Source of the DNA: Platynereis dumerilii
Lineage: Eukaryota > Annelida > Polychaeta > Phyllodocida > Nereididae
NCBI GenBank assembly: GCA_026936325.1
Contig: JAPTHN010000230.1
Location: forward strand, 186,001 to 250,000
Reading direction: 5' to 3'
Length of the DNA stretch: 64,000 nucleotides
Made by a program: the position numbers and the translations under genes. This document shows positions 1-12,000 of the stretch, in pieces. Numbering within the stretch: position 1 is the first letter of the stretch; each line of letters opens with the position of its first letter. The notes below the pieces were generated by a model. That model had not been told where the DNA came from and did no database searches. It saw nothing but the letters and a program-made list of their open reading frames with translations.

Positions 1-3000
1 TATAAATTGGATAAGTTATTTGTATAGATCTGTATAAATTAAACTCCAACTCACTCTCAAGCCTGGCAGACCAGGGGCGCCAGGTCTACCCTGGTCACCG
101 GAAGGCCCCTTATCTCCTGGTACTCCAGGTTCTCCACGGGTTCCAACGCGACCTTGGGGTCCTGGGGGTCCATCTTGGCCGGGGATGCCTCTCTCTCCTG
201 GAAGACCCTGGAGGAAGAAGAGGAAGAAAAGTAGATGATTATTTGCTAGGATGATTTGGATTGAGCAGCTTCAGCTGTTTAGGAGGAAACATTTTCGCGT
301 TTGTGCCAAAACTGTTGAAGGTTTGGTTTTCATTTTCAGTGTTGAACAATAAGCAAACCACTTCTGAATAAATGTACTTGCAAAGACAAATTATCTGAGA
401 TTGTCTCACTCCTTGCTATGACAATGTTTTTTCAGAAATGAATGAATATCAGAGTTTTACATGTGTCACAAAAATGTGTTTGCAGTCTTCATCCTATACA
501 TGTATCTCTATTAATTAGGTATTGCCTCTATTTGAGAGAATTATAACATGAGTTTCAGGATTGCTCCTCAATATTATGTGATTTTTTATTGACATTTGAC
601 ATGTAGTGTAACACATTGGGGCATATTGATCATACATAACTGTAAAAACACCAATGTGAGCTGAATTAATGCTGTTATAACTAGTATAACATATTGGCTT
701 ATGTCATGAAGAAAATGTGAAATATCACTGATACATACTCTCTCTCCGCTGGGTCCGGTTGGTCCAGGCACTCCAGGAGCTCCACGTTCTCCCCTCTTTC
801 CGGCTTCTCCAGAGAGACCAGGTTCTCCTCGCTCTCCAGGGGCTCCGTCAGTTCCTTTTGGTCCACTTTCTCCGGGGTAACCTTGGGCTCCAGGGTCTCC
901 CTAATTGCAATTCAGGTCACAGGTCAAATAATTGGGTAAAAGGTCAGAGAAATTGTTGTAATAAAATGAGCTCAGGTCAGACATAAATGTCAATGGTGAA
1001 CATACATTTGATAATGTTCATACTGTTTGGTGTTGTTGGATATCGGATACGAATTAAAGTTTGAAAAGCTATGATTCGAGCAGAAGAGCAGGAAGGCAAA
1101 ATTATAAATACTTATTCAAATACAAATGTAATTTTCAAATATCAAAGATGCCTCTGCCAAAGTGTATAGCGGCTTTTAAAATTATACTCATACAATATTA
1201 TCAAAATGTTAAAAATAGCTGACTTGAATCACTAATTACGATAAAAATTTTTATATATCTCACCCTTGTTCCCTTAATTCCTGATGGTCCAGTTGGTCCG
1301 GCGGGTCCAGGTTCTCCTCTTGGTCCGGGGAATCCGGGCGCTCCAGGTGATCCGTGTTGACCCTGGAAGTGCATTCTCATTTTCCAATCTCATAATTGCA
1401 TCCATGATATAAGTGACCAGTCATATAACTTTTTATACATTAACAGTTATTCTGGTGTTACATTGCAGTTTTCAAAATCAAAATAACTATAAGTGGGCTT
1501 GTTTACTGAAATCATGCAGGATATGTCTCAAAAGGCAATTTGATTTTTGAAAAAAAAAACTGTTATATAAAATGCATATTGAAATCCATTGAACTTACCG
1601 TCTGAGTCCAGCTTGAAAAGCAGCATAAAAAAATCATGCATTCTTTCAAATGTAAACGTAAGTGACTTAGGCAATTCAAAAAAAGTGTCTATTTCATGAT
1701 TGGCACTTTTTCGGTTTATAGGATTTAGTTCTAAAGTATGCATTCATCAAAGTTTAGAATGATAATATGACCACATTACAGTCTATTTTTTTAATAGAAA
1801 GTATTTATCTTTCTGAAGTTGTGAAATATGACCTTCACAGTTCACTTTCCTTGGGTAGAACTCTTACAGATGATTTCATAATTGTTGACACTGAGACTGA
1901 ATGTGAATTTTATTCTAGGACATATGTTCTGTAGGGAAAAGTTACATAAAAAACTTATCACTCTGCCCAACAGAATAACATGTCCTGAAGAAACAAAATT
2001 ACATTCGGTCTCAGTGTCTACAATTATGAAATCCTTGGGGTAAAACTCCAATAATTTTCCAGTCTTGTTGTAGATGTAAGTCACATCAAGTCAAAAGCAT
2101 TTATACAATACAATACCTTTAAACTGGAATCTCCTGTTTAACTCACCCTTGTTCCCTTCTCTCCAGGCATACCATCGATACCGGGCCTACCTTGGCTTCC
2201 GGCTCCTCCGGGGGGTCCTGGAGCTCCGGATTCTCCTCTTGGACCTTGGAGACCGGGAGAACCTTTGCTGCCACCCGCTCCTCTGTCACCCTGCGAAGCA
2301 TAGGTGGTAAGTTATTTAAATATGATTATGTGATTTTTTTCATCAGTATTTAGCAATGAATTATAAATATCAGTAAGGTTGAATGGCATATGACATTCTC
2401 AATGGAATCTTATATCGGTCGGACTAGTAGAAATCTCAAGAAATTCATCAACTAAATTACGAAGGACAATGGAATCGAATAGTTTTGTCATAAAATGAAA
2501 TCATTGAATCTAAATAAGAAATGTTTATTAAAAAAATATGAGCAAATCTTAATCTAGCATTTGAGTCAGGAGGAATGAATTATATATATATACAATTATA
2601 CACGAAATCGGGAATCATTTATTGATCATACATTTAAAACAATTAAATTAATACAGTAGCCAACCTTACCAAAAACGTGACAAGGACAAGTTTATCAAAT
2701 AGTGTAATTGTCATTAATACACCGTTCTAATAATTCATCAATAATTTATCCATCATTTATACATTATACTGTGACTCACTTTAGCACCAGGGACTCCAGG
2801 GAAGCCAGGAGATCCAGGGGGTCCAAGGGGGCCAGGAGAACCTGGAGGACCTGGGAGCCCGTCAACACCTCGCAGACCCTGCGGGCCGGGTCCCCCATCT
2901 CTTCCACGCTCACCAGGCATACCCCGAGATCCCTGAAAAACAATAAGGTAAAAATAATTAGCAATTAGTCATATATTAGTCATGTACAATATGAGTTACT

Positions 3001-6000
3001 TATCATGGAAGAGATAGATACAATTGGGTATTCTAATTTGAAATGAAGATTTGTGTACGGGAAAATTCCTATATGATAATTTTGAAGTAACCATAATGTT
3101 TTGATATAAAAAGTTTTGCCACCTTGCAAATTGTTAGAAATTATCTAAAGCAGGGGCTAAGACAATCGTATCCAAAACCTTCATAACATTGATGCGAAAT
3201 TGCCAAAAAAGGCTTTGTGACATTTTGAATTCATTAAGACATTGCAGTGGTGCCATCTTGTGAAATGTAACTAAACTATCTTAATGTACTTACAATTACC
3301 TAACTTAAAAAATAATCTTATGGTGAAAATTTAATGTTAGTTTCATTCAAACTAAATAACATGTGACAAAGTTAAACACAACATCGATTACCAAACATCA
3401 CAAAAAGAATAATCCAAACAACAAAATAGATCGATATTCACAGGGTGTCTGCCAATCCTTGAAAAGCCTGGAAAAGCCGGAATTTGGTTTCTCAATTTCC
3501 AGGCCTTGAAAAACCAGCATATTGAAAAAAAAGAAGGCCTGGAAACGCCTGGAATTTTGTTTGAATGGAAACAAAAATAGTCCACTGCTAAATTTTTGGC
3601 AATTTTTAGCGATGATAGGACCAAAGGACGAATGTGGTGTTCAGAAAAAACTGTATGTATTGTGTCGTTAATTGGTAATTGGCCTGGAATTTTGGAAAAC
3701 TTGGCCTGGAAAAGCCTGGGAAAAGCCTGGAATTTGGTTTCAAAAAAGCTGGAGACACCCTGATTCATTTGCCATTATATTTTTTAAACAACTTTTTACC
3801 CGAGCATGCAAAAGAGTTGTAAGGAAGATGAACATGCTAAAGTGGTATGCCATTTAAATTTTATTTAAATTTCCCATTTTAATTCCGTCACTTATTTTCC
3901 CCCCTTTTCTTATCGATACTGAGTCTCTATTTGTTAGAGCAAAGCATTACATTAAGATACTTACCCGGAGACTATTTTGTTAAAATATCGCGAAAACACA
4001 AAGCAGACAACATGCTTTATTATTAGGAGTAAAAAATCTTGTAGTCATCATCATAATTGATTCTGCATCATGACATAAATCAGTTATGATTTAGAAGATT
4101 TTGCATGAAGAATTTCAGTTTTGAAAGTGAAAAGGTAAATAGGGTAAATTTTAGGCAGGGATATCAAAATAAAAAGTAGAAAATGAGGCTCACCATTGGA
4201 CCTGATGGACCGGGTGGGCCGGCGGGTCCGAGTTCTCCCTAGAAAATGTTGAAAATAAAAAATATTATTGGTGCTATGGTCATCTATAATACTGACTGCT
4301 TATATCATAAAGAGCAAAAATAATGTCTTTTTCTGATTTATATTACATCTATTGAATTCAAACAGTGTAATTTAACTGAATGTTTCTTTACCACGTTCTG
4401 ATAATATAATAAAAGAATAATAGTATGATTATTTCTGTAGCACCACAACATATAAATAAATAGCTCTAAGCGCTTTACATATATATGTTCAATTGTTCAT
4501 GTAAAAATATCACACATAAAATGAACATCTAAATATCAAATACTATAAATAAATAGTAAATATATAATAGGATAGAAAAATATCACCACAATGGTACTTT
4601 TTGAAATAAAATATCTTTATGATATAAAATGGAATGTCCCACTACTAATTTTTATTTAAATAATAAATATCACAGCAAATACTGTACTGCAAGAAGGAGT
4701 AATCTTACAGATATACATGTATTTATAGTAGTAGTATTTGACGTGTATACACTCCAAACAGCACCACATACTACTGATTTTACCGCATCCTTTGATAACT
4801 CACGCGCTCTCCAGACTTTCCTTGGTCTCCCTTTGATCCGGGTCGTCCGCTGAATCCTCTGTGTCCCTTTGGTCCGGGCATTCCGGGAATACCGGGTGGA
4901 CCTCTTCCGCCTGGGGGTCCGGTTCCTCCTCTGGGTCCGGGGTCACCGTCTTTGCCGTCATTACCCTACAATAAGAAAATTAATTTTTGATTTAATAGTT
5001 ATGTATTATCTTAAAACATATACTTTTCTTTAACTTATTTTATATTTACCATATTTCCTCATATAAGGAGCTCTGCACTTAATATTTTCATGCATTCTAC
5101 CCCTTGCCCTTCTTTTAGGTAATCTCTCATTCGGGGTTTAAATTAGTATTAGGTATTTTCCATCAACAACCCAACAAGTGTGGATGCTGATACGGAAGTG
5201 ACCCTAAATGGGAATAAATACAGATGCAACGAAATACTGTACTTACGTCACGTCCTGGTGCTCCTGAGGGTCCGCCAGGTCCTCTTGGGCCGGGTGGTCC
5301 CTGTAATTTTATACAAGTAACATTTTGTTACACTGGAAACATTTCAAAAGGAGAAATTTTCAAATAATTAAAAATATGCAAATAGATTATTCAAATTGCA
5401 AGTTATAAAATGTAATGACTAATAAGTGCAATTGGATCTTTCCAATTACAGGTCATGTGCAATTAGATAATTCCAATATTGAAATATCACAACTAATGAG
5501 TGCAATTAGATAAATCCAATTATGAGCAATCAATCATTATCATGAATTTTTAAAGTATTCTTTCGAAAAGATCAGATTTAAATATGCGAAAGAGAACTTA
5601 CTAGCAATCATGATTGAATTTCTCCTTTAAAATTAATGGTGTACTAAAAATAGAACTTACTGAGGGTCCTGGATCTCCGGGTTCTCCTCTCATGCCTGGT
5701 AAACCTTGGCTTCCCTATATCATTGAATATAATATATCACAAAATTAACAATCAAGCAGCCCACTTGTAATGGCCTGCTGTAGCTACATGTGATAAATTC
5801 ATTTAAATATTTTTGGCGTCTCGCAGGAAAATTGTTTGCCAATGCACATTGATAGCAAGACATAAACAATTCATAATTTGAAATTACAATATTCAATTGT
5901 GGTTTATTAAGCTTTGATTATTTATACGAACGGATGATCCAGGTGTGCCTGGGGGTCCTCGTGGTCCCATTGGTCCCTGTAATAAGAATTGAAAGAACAA

Positions 6001-9000
6001 ATCAGAAATTGAATAATATTTAAGAAATTTGATGTAGAATTTAAGTTCATAATTTATAAACACAGATTTTATTTGTTGAATAACTCCACAACTATTTTTT
6101 CTTCAAATACGCAAATGTCAAGAAGATAAATTATTTAACATTTATCGTAAGAAACTTTTCAGAAAATGTTTCTGTTATTACATCATGTCCTTTCTGCCTT
6201 GAGCAAGCAAATTTGTATGATGATATATTTCATTAGCATATCTCTGCACCTTTAACTACTCTTCTGGTTATCTGAAGTTATTCGTCTACAACATAATAGA
6301 ATTTGATATTGCTTACCACTTGAGCTTGGATGAAATCGGGTCGGAACGCAGGTCCAGCTTTCTCTTGATTTTGCATTTGGTATAATTCGTAGAAACTGTC
6401 AGCCTGAAAAGAAACAGATGATTATCAAATCACAAAATATTTTTCAATTGCCCCAGGTCTTTTAAAAAAAGGCATGCAAGACTACGGCATGGCGGTACAG
6501 GCCGCACCACTTAAGGAATGTCATTTGTGAACAACATTGAAGGTTACGCAGTAGGAGACCCATTCAAAGAAAATAATTTTCTTTAATTATTTAGATTTTC
6601 AAACTATGCAAAAATTTCTCAATTCAACTTATTGAGGATTGTATTGGCACTATTCTGTTTTAAGTTTGACATACCTGTCCAGGGGGGCCTGGGGGTCCAG
6701 GTGGGCCGGGAACTCCATGGGAACCATCGCTTCCAGGGTCACCCTAAAAAGAAGCAGCACCAATTGAAATATGCCTCTCATATAACAAAACTCTTTTTTT
6801 ATTTGAGGTATGTATTGTGCAACGATTCTAAGCTGAATTTTTTTTTTAATCAAGATAATCAACATTTTAGTGATGACAATATAGAAACATTTTATGACCA
6901 CACCATTCTGTGTATATTGCAATTATTTAGATTCATCAATAAAGCAAATAAAATAACTTCACAGACATTCATGGCACCTCAAGGCTAAAAGCAGCTTGAA
7001 ATTAACAAATGCCTGAAAAAAACTAGGGAGAAGAATGGAAACCAGCAGAAAAACGAAAACATGAAAAAGGTACAAATAAGCATAACAAAATGAAAATAAT
7101 TTATAACCCAATACCCACCCTTGTTCCTTGGGGTCCTGGGGGTCCAGGGTCTCCAGGAAATCCAGGATCACCCTACAGTTCACAAAGGTTGCTTATTGTA
7201 AACATAAATCACACAACAAATGAACTTTGAAAACAATAAAACTTGCTCATTCCATTCTATTTTCTTATTGTTAATACAGTGGTCTCTGCGTTATAAGACC
7301 CTGTCGTAAGACCGCCTTGCCTCATGTGACCGCTTTCTCCCGCACTATGTGGTACTTTTAGTGCATTATGCACCCTGAAGAGAGACCGCTTCATGACTGC
7401 AGAAGGGGCGGTTTTATAACACAGGGACCACTGTACACATCAAGGTAGATCTATCATGTATTACTTGCTTAATTAATAACTAAAGTGTGCAAGACATTTA
7501 TCAATTGACAAAACGAGACAAATTTATACCACCGGCATATGTTGCTCATTTAGCGATTCTTCAAAATATACATATTTTATGGTTACTATAGCAACTGAGA
7601 ATATGAGATTTTAAAGGTACCATGGGAGAAATTTAATGCCATTACCAAGATGTTTTACAGAAATATAAGCAAAATTTGTCGTAAAATCCTCACCGATTCT
7701 CCTCTGATTCCTACAACATTGCCTCTACCAGCTGAATCCTCCTGCAATTAGTGATATTTCACAAACAATAATAACTGACATTTCCTAAATTAACTGAATG
7801 GAACATTTAAGGAAGAATTGGCCTTTTAGTAAGCTAAAAGAAAATTCAATTATCATCTTTGAAAAAAAATTGGTAGATTTTCTGCTTTGTTTCCCCTTCA
7901 TTTTTACTATGACAGAAACAATTTTCACATTTACATTTACAAACTGTATAATTCAAGCAAAGCAACTTTACATCAACCCCACATAATAACACGTCGAATG
8001 GATGCAACATGTCGATGACAAACATTTTTGCATGCATTCTCTTAAAATTACTTATTTTTAGTGAATTATTATCCCGATGACAAGTTTTCTAAAGCATTTA
8101 CTTACCTTTACAGCTGAATCATCTGAAATGACATAACAAAATGAGAAATTATTAATAGTATCGCTCCATAAATTCGGATTATTCATATTATTATATAGAT
8201 TGATCAGTTTAATGAAAACAAATACCAAAGAATTTCTAAAATGTATATTTGGTCCAAAGCTAAGAACGCTTTATGTAAATTCACCAAATGGCTTGTGATC
8301 ATAGGAGTTTTGGGGGGGAGGGGGCAGATCCAGAGGGTCCGGGCCCTATTTCCATGGAAAAAAAATTATTCATGTGAATACATGAAATTTGCGCAGTATG
8401 AATCTAAGGCATGATAATTATATGCATTCTCGCCCAAGCTCTCGAAATTGCTGCAACCACCCCTGGTTTCTGTCAAAGTAAGAAAGCTTCATAAGTATTG
8501 GACTATCCTCTTTGTTCGGGTAAAAAAATTATGATTTAACGGCTCATAAAATCTCTATTCAATTGTAACCAAGTTGGGTAAATGTTATTCATTGCCACCA
8601 TCTTTTTTTCAGTTTGCCACCTTGAAGTATCACTAACCGCCTACTATTTAGTATTTAGTGCAATACACCTCTTTATGGTTAATTTACGACTTCAGGTTTT
8701 GCTACTACAAATCTAACATCATGACAAATAATTAGAGAAGCATGTCGATGATTTATTTTCAACAAAGGGCCCTCACACGGAGTCGGTCTGATTTAGTCTG
8801 ACAAAGTTTGGTATTTTACAACACTCAACTGTAAACATGACACTAGGTTGTACAAGCAGGGGCATTTTATGGATTTTCTTTCACGGATTTTTATTCATTT
8901 TTTCATCTTCCAACTCTCTGAAGCCCTCTGTAAATTATAAGATTGATGGCGCATGTCTTCATGCTGCGTTCTACTCTCAGACTCAAGTTTCTTCCAGCCA

Positions 9001-12000
9001 TCTGGTGGCCACATGAAGAACTACCATCTTGACTGCACAAAAAATTGTGACGTCAGCACAAGATGTGATAAATGAGATGACGAGGTTCCAGCACCACACA
9101 CATGTTCTGGTCTGTCACACTTTTGACTGAGTACAATCATAAAGGGCCTATACAGTGTTCAAGGAGTGGATAAGTATGTTTTGTTATAACCTACCAACTT
9201 ATAACTTCAATTTCCAGGGTGGCACAGGTTACCTTACAGGTAGCACTTGTCTTAACACTAATGGTTAGAGCCAATGGCTTCCAACCTTCTCAGGGGCCCC
9301 AATCACATAAGATGTCCTGAAAATTTGCACCAAAACTGCCTTTTTCTGGATCACATAGACGAAAAACCCCGCAGCACTGAGGCACTGCGATGCTGATTAA
9401 TTGATTCAGTATGTATCAATATCATATCCTATATTTCTAATTGATGAAGATAACACTGAGATAAGCTAATGAATCTTTCTAAACTTAAAGGCATGCAGCA
9501 AATTAGGTCTGCACTGTTACACAGCGCGCAGACCTAACAGCAAATGAGTCTCTCTTTGCTTATTCTGCAGAGCGATACCGAGTCTTCGCAGAAAGTTCAA
9601 TGGTCTGTCGAACAATGGCCATGAAAATTGTAAATACGACCTTGCGCTGAGCACTTTTTTGCAACAAATCACCAGAAGTTTCCCACAATTGATACTGTTA
9701 AAAAAAGAGACAGAGCAAGCCCAGAAAAATGCCAAAAGAAACTAGAAAAACCTGATGGATTCAGATTAATTTTTGTGCCAATATTCTGCCTGCCATGTGT
9801 ATAGAAAAAACAGTAAAAAGGAAAAGAAATGTGTAATATAAGAATAGGAATTACTGCAACCCAAGCAAATGCTTGTGTATCTTTTTGTCCATGCTGGTTT
9901 TAAACACATGCTTTGTGGTGTTTATTCAAAAGAAAGAAATTATCAAGTTTTTTTATGATGTTTTGGAGTTTTTTACATGATTTTTTAGACAGTCTTTCGT
10001 TTTTCTTTGCCCAATCAGACAAAACAGTACACTTCTTAGACTAGAGTTACCAAGTGTTTCTTGCCCATGTTTAATAATGTGAGAGAAGGCTGACAAGATA
10101 AAACAGTGGACACCATTTTGATTAATTTTTCATACTCATTGAGAGACTGAGATTTTCCATTCCAACAAGTCGTCATAGCCTGTTAAATTCAAATTTATAC
10201 GATTTATTCAAAAGTACTGTTTTTCCTGTGATCATAATGGTTTTTTAAATATTGTAAAATGTGCGAACTTTTATACTGCAGTTATCTTTCAGTACTTGTA
10301 AACAGCTGATCTGTTTAAGGAAACTGATAACTGTGAAAATGTCATTTCTTCCAAGAATAATATTATAAAGAAGAAGATATTATGTCGGAAGGGGATGTGT
10401 TCTGTGACAGGAATTTGTCACACTGCAAGTCCTGACCTTTGAATATATATAGATAAAAGGATTTTCGATATCCATCAGTCCAAAATTTGTCTACAACCTG
10501 GAGCTTTCGTTAATTTCATCCTCAAAGGCTCCATCAATCGTCTGCTGGATACCTTTGGTCACATGACTGATCAGGATGAAGGGCATGTGACAGGAAGTAC
10601 CATATTTGATAAGGTCCGGAACTTGGTTCCAATTTACAATGGTATGGTCAAAAAAGCGATAGAGATGAAGAAGCGCAATACAAGAAGGGTTGACCAAGAA
10701 GAAGAGACCATCGTTAAATCAGTACCAAGTCCTTTGGCAAATTAATCTCCTTCTCCTGTCACATGACCTTGACCAAGGATGGTCATGTGACAATAAGCTT
10801 GGATGAAGAAGGCTTTGAGATAAGGAAGAAAGCTCCAAGTTGACAAATTTTTTATACTTTTTTGGGGAATATCCCTTTTTTTTGAAAAACCTTGCTCATA
10901 TGAATATCCAAAGGTCAGTAATCACTCAGTATCCAACCTAAGATTTAAAAAATAATTCTCTCAGTCAATAATTAGGTTAGGAATGATTTTATCAATTTAG
11001 ATTTTATCCAGATTCTGGCTAAATATTCAAAACTAAAAAAATAGTAATTAGTTTTCTATTTTTATGTTTTTAAAAACACCTCAACACATATTACAAATGC
11101 CATAAATAAGGACTTCTCTAGCAAGTTCTGTATCAATGATTATTAAGTAATATTACGAAAGTTTAATTCACACTGGGATGATTTTAAAATTATCTGTCTC
11201 ATAATTTTTTATATTTTCTTTAAAAGAAAAAAAGAACAAATCTCTCTTGTCAGCCTATATCCCTGAGACTGGCACCAGTGTGCAGACCAAAGCACCATGG
11301 TACAGCTTTGTACCTCTAAACACCTACTATAACAGACCCACATATTTCAGGGATCTGTTTATTACATTTTTATAACACACTGTCTGTTTATATATCCTTT
11401 GATCTATTTTCTATGGTTTCTATTCTTTTGTAGTATTTCTCCTATTCTTTTGTGCTATTTTCCCCATTTCTTTATATGATTGTATTTTCCTTTATTTTTT
11501 TAGTGACTCCTTTGAAGAGTAGCTACATCTCACTATTTAGTACATCTCTTGAGGCACTTGAGATTTCTAGTGGTATAGAGTTAGATTTAGCTTCAGAGCA
11601 AAGTAGGGTCAAGATAACACTTTTATGTGTCTTGAGTTTGTCTTAAATTGGATTCAGGCCCCTCTATATTGTTTGATGAGTTTTTTTAATCTAATTATTA
11701 GTCAAAAGTATCAAACTTCGTGCCACTTTGTTCTTTTTAATACTGCGATTGATGGATCGACGGATGTTTCAGACTGAATTAATGTTCTCAGATACCACTT
11801 AAGACAGAACAAAGGGTTAAATTTGCAAACATTATGATATTACGAAGATTATAATATTTGAAAATTAAATCGGGTAAACTGTCAGTTATTTATGGCGTGG
11901 CATAAAAAATTCCAAGGTTGCCTTTTCTAATCATCATAACTCATCGTTTAAATGGTGAACCTTATACCTCTCCACATCGACTAAGCCTTACTCCAGATTA

